Below are positions 35,330 through 44,078 of a DNA stretch of 64,000 nt, piece after piece. Under the pieces are notes generated by a model, which saw only the letters and a program-made list of their open reading frames with translations, had not been told where the DNA came from and did not search any database. Both the position numbers and the translations under genes were made by a program. Source of the DNA: Pseudanabaena biceps (GTDB lineage: Bacteria > Cyanobacteriota > Cyanobacteriia > Pseudanabaenales > Pseudanabaenaceae). Position 1 is the first letter of the stretch. Every line of letters starts with the position of its first letter. The DNA is taken from assembly GCA_013361095.1 (NCBI GenBank), contig JAATWA010000001.1:124001-188000 (forward strand), given 5' to 3'.

Positions 35330-36010
35330 CTATGAAAGTTGTCCAAATCTTTCAATTAAATCAAACACCAAATTTTCTCGACCGTAGCTAGATGATGGCA
35401 AAAAGCTCAAGACTGCTTCCTCCAAATCATTCTTATTTTCTCGAAACCAATCCCCCAGAAAAGCTTTCACTTCTCCCTGAGCTTTATTAAATCGATCTTC
35501 TAATACCTCACAGCCATCCAACAAAATCACAATATCTTCAACATCTTTAGACAAACGCAAATCCTTACCGCGACCTAAAAATGCTTCAACCTTACTTGCC
35601 AGCAAATATATCGGTGAAAAAATCCAAATATCTCGGTTACTTGGCAACCTATAAGTTATTTTATTGGCAATCCCCTCCTTATACCAACTATTACTAAACC
35701 CTAAAACCTCTTTATCACAAGGCATCACGTCCACCAGCAAGTCTTGATATACCCAGCGACATAATGGCGCGTTCTGTTCTGTACATTCTTGCAATCCAAT
35801 CTCACGCAAACGTTTCGCCAAAGAATAATATTCAACCTTTGAATAAATCTCTACTACACAATCCACATCCTTAGTCGGACGTACTTCGTCCCACAAAATC
35901 TCATCTATATATAACGATATCGTCGCACCACCCGTAAATACGAACCGATCTGGTAAACAAGCTAAAACTGACGCGACCCTTTCTAAATTTTCTATCTGAG
36001 GATTACTCAT
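35330..36010 (-). CDS. nucleotidyltransferase of AbiEii type (putative toxin)
   Basis: The 226-residue protein has the minimal nucleotidyltransferase signature: a GG turn (FVFTGGATISLYI, 25-37) followed by the DxD-type pair in PTKDVDCVVE (45-54), and the YLLASKVEAFLGRGKDLRLSKDVEDIVILL region typical of AbiEii-like proteins. Type IV toxin-antitoxin toxins of this fold modify tRNA or protein targets. It overlaps the upstream HTH gene by 8 bp, indicating coupled translation, and ends next to tRNA-Ala. Role as a toxin is inference from pairing and fold. Confidence 0.75.
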   Translation of the reverse strand: MSNPQIENLERVASVLACLPDRFVFTGGATISLYIDEILWDEVRPTKDVDCVVEIYSKVEYYSLAKRLREIGLQECTEQNAPLCRWVYQDLLVDVMPCDKEVLGFSNSWYKEGIANKITYRLPSNRDIWIFSPIYLLASKVEAFLGRGKDLRLSKDVEDIVILLDGCEVLEDRFNKAQGEVKAFLGDWFRENKNDLEEAVLSFLPSSSYGRENLVFDLIERFGQLS

Positions 36011-36506
36011 ATAACCTCTTTTTTAATTCCAGAGCAGCCAACTCTTGCTCTCGTATCTTACCTATTCGCAGACTATCCACTAAGCACAGCATCTCGTAAA
36101 ACCGCATATCGTCTTCTACTACCTCTGGCACAGAACGATAAAGAGGCTTAATTGCAAGTCCCTTTATTTTCCCTCTCGGCGAAGCCCACACAAAAGCAGA
36201 ATCATTACTTACTACTAATAATCTCTTTAATGGTTCCGCAGAGTGAGCAGTAGGTATACCCCGCACCAGACTTCCTGCTTTAGCTGAAAAAACATACTTC
36301 AGACCATGTACTAAAAACTCCTCCAAAGCACCTTTCAAAACAGTTCTTTTTTTAGCACTATATAGATGACATTCCTCACAACGCTGTAATGCATCATGCA
36401 CTACAGATGAGCTAGTCTTTAAGCTTTTTGCCAACTCAGCATAAGTCCATTGTGAATTCAAGCAGTGAACCTTAAGCAATATAACAATGTCTTGAGGTTT
36501 GAGCAT
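36003..36506 (-). CDS. winged-helix regulator paired with the nucleotidyltransferase (AbiEi-like antitoxin)
   Basis: The N-terminal 65 or so residues form a helix-turn-helix (YAELAKSLKTSSSVVHDALQRCEE), as in MarR-like or AbiEi regulators. The remaining residues are an unassigned domain (GLKYVFSAKAGSLVRGIPTAHSAEPL). ATG 36506 is chosen over TTG 36515. The gene precedes and overlaps the nucleotidyltransferase gene, the layout of AbiE-type toxin-antitoxin loci, where this protein represses the operon and neutralises the toxin. No cognate inverted-repeat operator is obvious. Confidence 0.65.
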   Translation of the reverse strand: MLKPQDIVILLKVHCLNSQWTYAELAKSLKTSSSVVHDALQRCEECHLYSAKKRTVLKGALEEFLVHGLKYVFSAKAGSLVRGIPTAHSAEPLKRLLVVSNDSAFVWASPRGKIKGLAIKPLYRSVPEVVEDDMRFYEMLCLVDSLRIGKIREQELAALELKKRLYE

Positions 36507-36618
36507 AGATTTCAAAGATTAAACATCTCTATTCTATATTCGTGAATCATGAATGAAATGATCTTAGCCTTTGTTGGGATAAATTTATAGCCATAGTCAT
36601 CAATGTTAGGACAAAGCC

Positions 36619-36671
36619 AAAACCCAAGAGAGAGTTGCGGCGCTTCGCGCCGCAACTCTCTCTTGGGTTTT
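36619..36671. repeat. AAAACCC...GGGTTTT hairpin repeat
   Basis: AAAACCCAAGAGAGAGTTGC and complement form a 25-bp stem around a GGCGC-TTC-GCGCC core. The outer arms equal those of the copy at 3805. The left tail CATCAATGTTAGGACAAAGC recurs inverted at 3858 and 47.76 kb. Confidence 0.85.
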
Positions 36672-36778
36672 GTGTCTTAACTTGGCTGGCTACAGCTAGC
36701 TATATAAGCTGTAATTGATAACAGGCGATCGCAAAATTTAGATTAAAATAGGGCTTTGTTGGTCAGGACTGTCAAACA

Positions 36779-38713
36779 GTGAGCGAGATGAAGGGTAATT
36801 TAGACAACTTGGCAAATCAAGTTCAATTTCTTGATGAATTTGAAGTCGTCGTCGTCGGCGCAGGTCATGCAGGCTGCGAAGCAGCTCTCGCCTCAGCACG
36901 GATGGGCTGCAAAACTTTATTACTCACCCTTAATCTCGATCGCATTGCATGGCAACCTTGCAATCCTGCCGTTGGAGGCCCTGCCAAATCACAGCTTGTC
37001 CATGAGGTCGATGCCCTCGGTGGTGAAATTGGCAAAATAACCGACCGCACTTATTTACAAAAACGGATTCTCAATAGTTCACGCGGCCCCGCAGTTTGGG
37101 CATTACGAGCGCAGACCGATAAGCGCGAATACGCGGCTGAAATGAAAACGGTAGTAGAAAATGAGCCAAATCTTTCCGTCCGTGAAGGCACAGTAATTAA
37201 TACTTTGCTGGATGCTAATCAAGGTATTGTCGGAGTTGAGACTCAGTTTGGAGTGGGTTATGCTTGCAAAGCGGTCATCTTAACCACTGGCACATTTTTA
37301 AACGGCAAAATCTGGGTAGGCAATCGCTCCATGTCCGCAGGTAGGGCGGGAGAATTTGCGGTGGAAGGGCTAACAGAAACCCTGAATGCTCTGGGCTTTG
37401 TGACCGATCGCCTCAAGACTGGAACTCCTGCCCGAGTTGATCGCCGCAGTGTGGACTACAGCCAAATGGAAGTTCAGCCATCGGATACAGAGCAGAACTG
37501 GTTTAGTTTTGATCCGAGCGCATGGGTAGAACGCGAGCAAATGAATTGCTACTTAACTCGCACCACTGCGGAAACCCATCGCATCATTCGTGAAAATTTG
37601 CATCTTACCCCTGTCTATGGCGGCTTTATCGATGCTAAAGGTCCCCGCTACTGCCCTAGTATCGAAGATAAAATTGTCCGCTTTGCTGACAAAGAGAGTC
37701 ATCAGATTTTTATTGAACCTGAAGGTCGCGATATTCCAGAGCTATATATTCAAGGCTTCTCAACAGGGATGCCTGAGAATATTCAATTACAAATGTTGCG
37801 ATCGCTTCCTGGGTTAGAAAATTGTCATATGCTCCGCGCCGCCTATGCGGTGGAATATGACTATATTCCTGCGACTCAGTGCTATCCCACTTTGATGACC
37901 AAATTAATCGAAGGGCTATTTTGTGCAGGACAGATTAATGGCACGACTGGTTACGAAGAAGCCGCCGCTCAAGGGTTAGTGGCAGGGATGAATGCCGCGC
38001 TATTTGCTCAGAAACGAGAAATGGTGGTCTTGCCTCGCGCCAGTAGTTACATTGGTACGCTAATCGATGATCTTTGTACTAAAGAATTGCGTGAACCCTA
38101 TCGGATGTTGACTAGTCGTTCTGAATATCGATTGATCTTGCGATCGGACAATGCCGATCGCCGCTTGACTCCGATTGGACGCGAAATTGGTTTAGTCAGC
38201 GATCGCCGTTGGCAGCTCTTTTGTGACAAGCAAGAGCGTGTTCATGCGGAAGTGCAGAGACTCAATGAAACTCGTGTCAAGGAGAAAGATGAACTGGGTC
38301 AAAGGATTACCGCTGAGACGGGAGAGTCAATCCGTGGGGCGATTAGTCTCTCGGATTTATTGCGTCGTCCTAAGTTTAACTATGCAGAATTAATTCACTA
38401 TGGCTTAGCTGACCCTAATCTAAATCGATTTGAAAGACTGGCTGCGGAAATCGAAGTCAAGTATGTGGGCTATATCCAACGCCAAGAACATCAAATCGAA
38501 GAAGTTGCTAAACATAGCGATCGCAAGTTACCGACAGACATTGATTACAATGCGATCGAGACTCTATCAAAGGAATCGCGAGAAAAGTTAAGCAAAATTC
38601 GTCCCATGACCATTGGACAAGCGAGTCGGATTGGTGGCGTTAATCCTGCGGATGTTAATGCTTTGCTGGTTTATCTAGAAATTCAACATCGCCTTACCAG
38701 CAGGGCGAGATAA
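36779..38713 (+). CDS. mnmG: tRNA uridine-5-carboxymethylaminomethyl modification enzyme MnmG (GidA)
   Basis: MnmG with MnmE modifies U34 of several tRNAs. The 644-residue protein shows the FAD-binding [15 protein letters not shown], the family signature [57 protein letters not shown] and the C-terminal helical MnmE-binding domain. The start may be GTG 36779 or ATG 36788. It is monocistronic, with two hairpins after the stop. Confidence 0.96.
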   Translation: MSEMKGNLDNLANQVQFLDEFEVVVVGAGHAGCEAALASARMGCKTLLLTLNLDRIAWQPCNPAVGGPAKSQLVHEVDALGGEIGKITDRTYLQKRILNSSRGPAVWALRAQTDKREYAAEMKTVVENEPNLSVREGTVINTLLDANQGIVGVETQFGVGYACKAVILTTGTFLNGKIWVGNRSMSAGRAGEFAVEGLTETLNALGFVTDRLKTGTPARVDRRSVDYSQMEVQPSDTEQNWFSFDPSAWVEREQMNCYLTRTTAETHRIIRENLHLTPVYGGFIDAKGPRYCPSIEDKIVRFADKESHQIFIEPEGRDIPELYIQGFSTGMPENIQLQMLRSLPGLENCHMLRAAYAVEYDYIPATQCYPTLMTKLIEGLFCAGQINGTTGYEEAAAQGLVAGMNAALFAQKREMVVLPRASSYIGTLIDDLCTKELREPYRMLTSRSEYRLILRSDNADRRLTPIGREIGLVSDRRWQLFCDKQERVHAEVQRLNETRVKEKDELGQRITAETGESIRGAISLSDLLRRPKFNYAELIHYGLADPNLNRFERLAAEIEVKYVGYIQRQEHQIEEVAKHSDRKLPTDIDYNAIETLSKESREKLSKIRPMTIGQASRIGGVNPADVNALLVYLEIQHRLTSRAR

Positions 38714-38717
38714 CAGA

Positions 38718-38798
38718 AGCAGGTTGCGGCGCGAATCGCCGAAACCTGCTTTATACCAAAAGAAGAATGCGGCGCTTTGCGCCGCATTCTTCTTTTGG
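38718..38798. repeat. two hairpins between mnmG and the convergent gene
   Basis: The first (38718-38750) pairs AGCAGGTT with AACCTGCT around GGCG-CGAAT-CGCC. The second (38756-38798) is a 20-bp perfect stem, CCAAAAGAAGAATGCGGCGC, with loop TTT and GGGTTTT following. They probably terminate both convergent genes. Confidence 0.75.
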
Positions 38799-38809
38799 GT
38801 TTTGGATGA

Positions 38810-39472
38810 TTAGCTCTTTGGCTTTTTGGAAGCGCGCGGTGCTTTTGTACTAGCCTTGGGTTTATTAAAACCACTACCTGATTTGCTAGTGGTTTTAGAT
38901 TTTGGCGATTTCACCTCAACTGATGGCTCAGCATTAATAATGATTGATGCTTCAGTTAAAGTCTCAGGAGTTTTAACTTCAGGAACTAAAATTTCTTCGA
39001 CTGAGGGATTTTCGGGAAGATGTTGTACCAAATCCTCAGAAACTATTGCTTCAGTGACTAGCGGCTCTACATTGTCATTATCAGATGTCACCTGCTCAGT
39101 GACTAGCGGCTCTAAGGATTGATCAACAGAAATCTCAAGCAATGATTCTTCTGGTAAATTTTCAGCCACCACCTCAGTCTCTAAACTAGTGGCGATCGCA
39201 GGGATAACTTCAACAATTAATTTTGGTGCAATATCCCCATCAACCAGTAGTCCTATCTCAAACTGGGGGATGGTCACATTCACAATCTTGCCGCCACGTC
39301 GTTGAATTTCCTGTAGTTTTCTGGAAAAGCTGCTGTAGGAGACTGTTACTTTAACAGTACTTTCTACAAACGGTCTAAGTCTAAAATGACCGCCAGTAAA
39401 TTCGATAGTCACTTGGCGATCGCGGTTGTTGGTTGGGTTAATGGTGGGATGGTTAATATTTAAATTATTCAT
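38810..39472 (-). CDS. CpcD-like linker-domain protein with acidic and basic low-complexity tail
   Basis: Residues about 18-68 (RQVTIEFTGG, VKVTVSYSSFSRKLQEI, RRGGKIVNVTI) resemble the CpcD capping-linker domain of phycobilisomes, including the GGKIV strand. The next 110 residues are acidic with near-repeats of PLVTE. The last 35 are Lys/Ser/Pro-rich and positively charged. A short CpcD domain with a charged disordered tail is unlike the usual rod-cap linker of about 80 residues. It might be a phycobilisome-attached tether, which is inference. No phycobilisome genes are adjacent. Confidence 0.6.
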   Translation of the reverse strand: MNNLNINHPTINPTNNRDRQVTIEFTGGHFRLRPFVESTVKVTVSYSSFSRKLQEIQRRGGKIVNVTIPQFEIGLLVDGDIAPKLIVEVIPAIATSLETEVVAENLPEESLLEISVDQSLEPLVTEQVTSDNDNVEPLVTEAIVSEDLVQHLPENPSVEEILVPEVKTPETLTEASIIINAEPSVEVKSPKSKTTSKSGSGFNKPKASTKAPRASKKPKS

Positions 39473-39570
39473 GTCAAACTCATTTAAATAGATCGCATAG
39501 TGGCGATCTCAATATTAAAAAATAATTCTGTAAACTTTTAAGTAGCTGGGCATAACTAAAAACTAGAGCT

Positions 39571-39611
39571 AAAACCTGTGGCGTTTGCTGTGCAAACGCC
39601 ACAGGTTTTAA
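39571..39611. repeat. hairpin repeat, ACCTGTGGCG type
   Basis: TAAAACCTGTGGCGTTTGC and its complement form a 19-bp perfect stem around TGT. The same ACCTGTGGCG core appears in the hairpin at 39843-39900. Confidence 0.75.
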
Positions 39612-39711
39612 GATTTTATTGCGCCTAACTACTTACACACTAACAAAATAAGGCAATGTCATCAGAGTGTAACAATTTACTTTACATACAAGTAGTTAGA
39701 CATAGTTAAAA

Positions 39712-39842
39712 CAGCAATTCTCATTATGAAATCAATTTTGGGGTTTGCAGCACCTAAGGCGCTACAAACCCCAAAATTAATTTTTTGAAAGCCAGCCGTA
39801 GGCTGGCTTTCAAAAAATTAATTTTTATAATGAGAATTGCTG
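39712..39842. mobile_element. composite palindromic element with CAGCAATTCTCATTAT ends
   Basis: Sixteen-base perfect inverted repeats bound 131 bp containing two internal hairpins: AATTTTGGGGTTT/AAACCCCAAAATT (39734-39778) and TTGAAAGCCAGCC-GTA-GGCTGGCTTTCAA (39781-39817). There is no reading frame. A right half is at 2541-2602. Confidence 0.75.
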
Positions 39843-39900
39843 AATATAAAGTGCCAAAAAACCTGTGGCGTATGCCACAGGTTTTTTGGCACTTTATATT
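39843..39900. repeat. 58-bp near-perfect hairpin
   Basis: AATATAAAGTGCCAAAAAAC continues to CTGTGGC and pairs fully with its complement around four bases. It adjoins the composite element without a gap. Confidence 0.8.
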
Positions 39901-40045
39901 TCAGTTGTGCTTGGCTACATCGGGATCTGTGGAGGCTCGCTAATCTCAGCCCAAGGTCACCTCAAAATAATCGCGATCGCGATTATTCTTTGTATTCAGT
40001 CAACACTCTATAATAAAAGGGTAATTATTCATGGTTTGGATTTAG

Positions 40046-41128
40046 GTGGCACTTCAGTTTAAATTTGCGATCGCCTCCGATTTGCACATCGCATTGCCCC
40101 GCACGATTTGGCATCATCCTGCAAGATTTCACCTTGTTGAATACAGCATCCCCACCTTTGAAGAAGTGCTGTCTCAACTAGCGACTCTAGACTTAGATTT
40201 TTTGCTATTATCTGGGGATCTCACACAGCACGGCGAGCCAGAAAATCATCAATGGCTATCGCAAAGATTAGCTCAACTTCCCTATCCTGTCTATGTCATC
40301 GCTGGCAATCATGATGTACCCAGAGTAGAAACCTTTGATCAATTTACGCCTCACTACACGCAATTTGGATTCAAAGATGGTATTCAAGAACCGCTTAAAC
40401 TTTATTACGAATGCGAAGTATTACCTAATGTCCGCTTAATTGGATTGAATTCTAATCAATTTGATCAGGATGATCAGCAAATTGGATGGATGGATGAAGA
40501 ACAATTGGACTGGTTAGAATCAGTGCTAAGTCGTCAAGACTATGCATTAAATCTAGTTACAATTCATCATAATGTTTTAGAACATATGCATGATCAGTCG
40601 CGCAACGCCCTTGGTAGACGCTATATGTTGGGCAATCCTGAGCGTTTGTGCGAGATTCTTCAGCAAGCAAACGTCAAGCTAGTCTTTACAGGACATCTCC
40701 ATGTTCAAGATATTGCCTATAGCGATCGCTATGATTTTTATGACATTACTACAGGCTCTCTAGTGAGCTATCCCCATCCCTATCGAGTGCTTAACTATAT
40801 TTCTGATCACTCAGGCGAAAGATTAGAGATAGAATCTTTTCGGGTCAAGTCAATTCCTGAGCAAGCAGATTTACAACATTTCTCAAGAGAATGGATGGGC
40901 GATCGTTCTCATCCATTTGTGATCAAACTACTGACGCATCCACCTCTTAATTTATCGGAAGAAGTTGCGGAAACCCTAACACCAGAATTACGATACTTTT
41001 GGGCATATATTGCCGATGGTGATGCTCAGTTTGAGTTTCCTAATTTTCCACCAGTAGCCAGAAAATATTTTGAAGCTTTTAGTGATATTCCGCCCAAGGA
41101 TAATAATATTACTTTAGTTCTCAAATAA
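40046..41128 (+). CDS. metallophosphoesterase (CpdA-like calcineurin family)
   Basis: All dimetal motifs are present: ASDLH near residue 9, LLSGDLTQHGEP, VIAGNHDVPR, the His of TIHHNVLEH, and FTGHLHVQD. The arrangement matches class III cyclic-nucleotide phosphodiesterase-type enzymes. The N-terminal 260 residues form the catalytic domain and about 100 more form an extra C-terminal region. The GTG start has TTAGG directly upstream. Substrate is unknown. A palindrome at 41138 follows the stop. Confidence 0.85.
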   Translation: MALQFKFAIASDLHIALPRTIWHHPARFHLVEYSIPTFEEVLSQLATLDLDFLLLSGDLTQHGEPENHQWLSQRLAQLPYPVYVIAGNHDVPRVETFDQFTPHYTQFGFKDGIQEPLKLYYECEVLPNVRLIGLNSNQFDQDDQQIGWMDEEQLDWLESVLSRQDYALNLVTIHHNVLEHMHDQSRNALGRRYMLGNPERLCEILQQANVKLVFTGHLHVQDIAYSDRYDFYDITTGSLVSYPHPYRVLNYISDHSGERLEIESFRVKSIPEQADLQHFSREWMGDRSHPFVIKLLTHPPLNLSEEVAETLTPELRYFWAYIADGDAQFEFPNFPPVARKYFEAFSDIPPKDNNITLVLK

Positions 41129-41137
41129 TTAATTGCC

Positions 41138-41190
41138 ATCCAAAGCGATAAAATTGCGCCCCTGCGGAGCGTAATTTTATCGCTTTGGAT
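41138..41190. repeat. hairpin between metallophosphoesterase and VOC genes
   Basis: ATCCAAAGCGATAAAATT pairs with AATTTTATCGCTTTGGAT around a CGCCCCTGCGGAGCG centre. It ends 19 bp before the VOC gene start. Confidence 0.7.
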
Positions 41191-41208
41191 AATTTTGGAA
41201 AACTACTT

Positions 41209-41610
41209 ATGTCGCTTCAATATCACCATATCTCAATTAAGACTGCGGATATTTTTCAGGCGATCGCCTTTTATGAGGCGTTAGGGTTTACGGTGACAGA
41301 ACGATTTACAGCAGGAATTACGCTGGCTTGTTGGATGCATGGCGCAGGAACTCATCTGGAATTAATGCAAGTCCCGTCACCAAAGCATCACCCCGATCCC
41401 TTTAGTGATGAGCTTTACGTGGGTTACTATCACTTATCTTTTTATGTGGATAATCTTGATGTCTTTTTGCAAGATTTAGTAAATAAGTTAGGAAAAGTCC
41501 AATTATTATTACCTCCAAGAGAACAGACAATTGGCGATCGCTGTTATCAAGTTGCTTTTATCGCTGACACCGATGGATTGCCCATTGAGCTCATGGAATT
41601 AGTATCTTAA
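41209..41610 (+). CDS. VOC-superfamily protein (glyoxalase/epimerase-like)
   Basis: The 133-residue protein has two beta-alpha-beta-beta-beta modules. Candidate metal ligands are the His in YHHISIKT, the Glu in HLELMQV, the His in YYHLSFYV and the Glu in PIELMELV, the pattern of glyoxalase I and methylmalonyl-CoA epimerase relatives. The substrate is not predictable. ATG 41209 gives MSLQYHHISI and is chosen over TTG 41185. Confidence 0.8.
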   Translation: MSLQYHHISIKTADIFQAIAFYEALGFTVTERFTAGITLACWMHGAGTHLELMQVPSPKHHPDPFSDELYVGYYHLSFYVDNLDVFLQDLVNKLGKVQLLLPPREQTIGDRCYQVAFIADTDGLPIELMELVS

Positions 41611-41789
41611 GGGAACCTCTAAAAAATGCTAAAAAAGTCAAACACGGAAATAGAATAAAGCCGATTATGGTAGTGTGTCACATTTGTTGAACTAGGTAAT
41701 TGATAAAAACGGCAAACCCATAACAGCATTTTTTATAATAATTATTGGTCTTTGCGTCGGGACGAATCCTGAAAGGAATCCCTTCTGCA

Positions 41790-42218
41790 CTACACTGTCC
41801 AATCTTCGGTTATTAAATTCGGAACTTTACTGAAGTCACCAGTATTTCTGGTAAGTAATACCAAGTTGTTAGAAATGGCGATCGCGGCAATTCTCAAGTC
41901 CATTGTAGACACACGAACTTTTTGACCTCGCATCTCATCAAATATAGCGATCGCTTTAGTATCAAATGGTAAAACTGGAGCCTTAGCAAAACTGTTGAGA
42001 GTTTCTAACAACAGCGTATATCCACGAGCCATATCTGTATTTGTCTGAGCGCGATTGATGAAGCTGTGAGCGCCAATTACTTGCTCATGAAAACTAATAA
42101 CTGATAAAGCAAAGTCAGAGAGCGAATGTTGTGACATCCGAAAAGTTAATCGACTAAACTCAGAACTGGAACGGCGCTGTAGAAAACTGATGTGGTCGGT
42201 ATCGAGCAAATATTTCAC
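41790..42218 (-). CDS. PIN-domain toxin (VapC-like)
   Basis: The 142-residue PIN ribonuclease has the first acidic residue in YLLDTDHISF (D6, D8), a Glu in ISFHEQVIG, and the C-terminal pair in VSTMDLRIAAIAISNNLVLLTRN with NTGDF. VapC-type toxins cleave tRNA or rRNA. It is encoded two bases after a small upstream gene that is the likely antitoxin. It is the first of three toxin-antitoxin-like pairs in the 41.8-45.5 kb patch. Confidence 0.85.
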   Translation of the reverse strand: MKYLLDTDHISFLQRRSSSEFSRLTFRMSQHSLSDFALSVISFHEQVIGAHSFINRAQTNTDMARGYTLLLETLNSFAKAPVLPFDTKAIAIFDEMRGQKVRVSTMDLRIAAIAISNNLVLLTRNTGDFSKVPNLITEDWTV

Positions 42219-42220
42219 GA

Positions 42221-42433
42221 TTATTTGTCAGTGTCATCAATAGGTTTGTCAGACTGCCGAAATGCACGCCCATATTCTAGAGCTTCAAGAAAAGCTGAGT
42301 CATCAGAGATTGAACCTATGAGTTTATCGAGCCAATTTTCGGGGCTAGGCTTACTTTCAAATTTATGTTGAAGATCGAAAACTACTTGCTCAAGGGTTAT
42401 CAAGCGTTTCTCAAGTGTTGCTGTATCTAGCAT
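42221..42433 (-). CDS. small antitoxin partner of the PIN toxin
   Basis: The 70-residue acidic protein begins with a coiled-coil-like helix (TLEKRLITLEQVVFDLQHKF) and has a C-terminal region rich in Asp/Glu. Its stop is two bases from the PIN gene, the standard antitoxin-toxin arrangement. I recognise the layout rather than a specific VapB subfamily. Confidence 0.7.
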   Translation of the reverse strand: MLDTATLEKRLITLEQVVFDLQHKFESKPSPENWLDKLIGSISDDSAFLEALEYGRAFRQSDKPIDDTDK

Positions 42434-42603
42434 GGCTGCTCCTAGATTGAAAGTTATAATTCAGTTGTGTACCGAAAGAATTACTCTAGTCTAACTAAAA
42501 AATCGTATCGGTGTTCAAGTCAGTGTCAATACAAACAAAAACAAGGTGCGTTGCACTTCAATTAATGCAGCAGACAAGAGAGGCAATACAACATACAAGA
42601 TCG

Positions 42604-42686
42604 TCGTCCACCAACAAAACCTTGAAATATTTTAACTACTAGACCATCGTCCACCAGCAAAACCTTGAGATATTCTAACTACTAGA
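42604..42686. repeat. tandem duplication, two 40-bp units 43 bp apart
   Basis: Units 42604-42643 and 42647-42686 differ at only a few positions. The second lies in the 3' end of the hypothetical gene and the first just beyond its stop. Confidence 0.85.
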
Positions 42687-43168
42687 ACTTGCTTAGAATT
42701 ATATTTCCTATTTTCTAAATCTGAATAAGAAATTAATATTGGTAATTCCGAATTATATCTCAAAACATTGTCTTTAGGATTTTGACTAGTACTACCAAAA
42801 GAGTTGAATGCCTCTTTTCCATTTATTAGTAAGGGAATGACCGCCTCATTTGCAAAACATTTATAAATATCATCAGTTAGAGCTGTATTAGCATTTGGAC
42901 TTATGATTTTATCAATTACTTCCTTATCAGCATAAAGTCTAATTGAAGTTGCTGGACGATTGCCAGTATTGTAAATGACTAGATTATATGTTGTTGCAAC
43001 ATTTCCTGAATCACTGACTATGGAAGCAGAAATAATTGGTCTATTAGATTCTAGCCAAAAACGCCTTGTCAAGTATATGGATGTCGCTGAAAGGATTGCA
43101 GAGGTAAGACTAACAAGAGTTTTTAGATCTAGGAAATCAATAAAATATTGCCAATAACCAAGTGACAT
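42632..43168 (-). CDS. hypothetical protein with one membrane helix
   Basis: From ATG 43168 the product has 178 residues. A hydrophobic segment of about 20 residues near the N-terminus (LVSLTSAILSATSIYLT) anchors a beta-rich domain (ISASIVSDSGNVATTYNLVI onward) of no known family. The frame is open upstream to TTG 43243, but that extension is polar. The last 13 or so codons lie within one unit of a tandem duplication, so the C-terminus may have been altered. It is flanked by toxin-antitoxin and HNH genes. Confidence 0.55.
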   Translation of the reverse strand: MSLGYWQYFIDFLDLKTLVSLTSAILSATSIYLTRRFWLESNRPIISASIVSDSGNVATTYNLVIYNTGNRPATSIRLYADKEVIDKIISPNANTALTDDIYKCFANEAVIPLLINGKEAFNSFGSTSQNPKDNVLRYNSELPILISYSDLENRKYNSKQVLVVRISQGFAGGRWSSS

Positions 43169-43323
43169 TTCGGAATTCCGTGTAAATTTTTTGTCTAGCT
43201 GTATATTATCTTGTAGATTGTTCTGGCTGAGAGTAACACACAAACAATTAGAATTAAGTAAAGTTTGAGTGCGTTACGTTAAAAAATCCTACAAGTTCGG
43301 GGATCTTATGGGCGTAATGTATT

Positions 43324-43364
43324 GCGATCGCTATTACTGTGAGTCGTGATTTCTAGGCGATCGC
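43324..43364. repeat. short dispersed repeat, copy 1
   Basis: A 41-bp unit, GCGATCGCTATTACTGTGAG followed by TCGTGATTTCTAGGCGATCGC. Near copies are at 44038-44078 and 44844-44880. Confidence 0.75.
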
Positions 43365-43453
43365 TCCAACAATCTATCTCCTAAAGGCGATCACCTCAAC
43401 AATCTATACCCATATTGTAACGTTAGCTATCAGCCGAAGAATTAGGTGTTTGT

Positions 43454-43912
43454 TTAGACAACACGAGGATTCCTGTTCTTGAGTCCACGCTGGATACGCC
43501 AATAAAGAAACTGTTCAACATTCTTTGCATGCTTCTCAAAATTACATTTCTCGCAGCAAAGGGTCAGATTGGAAACCTCAGTGCGACCTCCTTGCACAAC
43601 TGGAGTCATGTGATCGATATGCCATCTGTCGGCGAGTTGAGCATCGCAGTATGCACACCTGTCCTCAAGTATCTTACGAATTTCCAGAATATCTTCATCT
43701 GTGTAGCCATTGCCCGCAGCAAATGCCTTGCGCTCCCTACGAATTGCTGAGCGTTCAGCCACACCATCTTTATTTGCCGAGCTGTAGTCCTTAACATAGG
43801 CTCTCATGCATGCACGGCACTTGAAGCGGAATCCCCCGCTAGGAGTATTCCCAAAGTTGTCTCGATTCAATGGATAAGACTTGAAACACGTGCGACATTG
43901 ACGAATTTCCAT
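43454..43912 (-). CDS. HNH endonuclease
   Basis: The 152-residue protein has an N-terminal zinc knuckle (CRTCFKSYP, CRACMRAY) and a C-terminal HNH nuclease: CAYCDAQL, WHIDHMTPVVQGG (catalytic His-Asp-His), SNLTLCCEKCN, with structural cysteines. It cuts DNA, or is a remnant of a homing or defence locus. No partner gene is evident. It lies alone between small repeats in the accessory patch. Confidence 0.85.
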   Translation of the reverse strand: MEIRQCRTCFKSYPLNRDNFGNTPSGGFRFKCRACMRAYVKDYSSANKDGVAERSAIRRERKAFAAGNGYTDEDILEIRKILEDRCAYCDAQLADRWHIDHMTPVVQGGRTEVSNLTLCCEKCNFEKHAKNVEQFLYWRIQRGLKNRNPRVV

Positions 43913-44037
43913 ATCGAGAAAGACCTATGACTGTTGAATTAATATGCTTTAGTTATCTTTAGCTCGACTAAAATCATAGCTGTTTGTTCGTTTCAATGAT
44001 TTGTTATACCCAGATCACTTCATAATTATTTGTCTTT

Positions 44038-44078
44038 GCGATCACTATTACTATGAGCCGTGATTTTTAGGCGATCGC
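44038..44078. repeat. short dispersed repeat, copy 2
   Basis: GCGATCACTATTACTATGAG then CCGTGATTTTTAGGCGATCGC. It overlaps the 3' end of the PIN gene at 44067. Confidence 0.7.

Noticed and set aside
39865-40062. Plus-strand frame of 65 codons upstream of the metallophosphoesterase
   Set aside because: It begins inside a 58-bp hairpin and has no ribosome site; hydrophobicity comes from AT-rich sequence.
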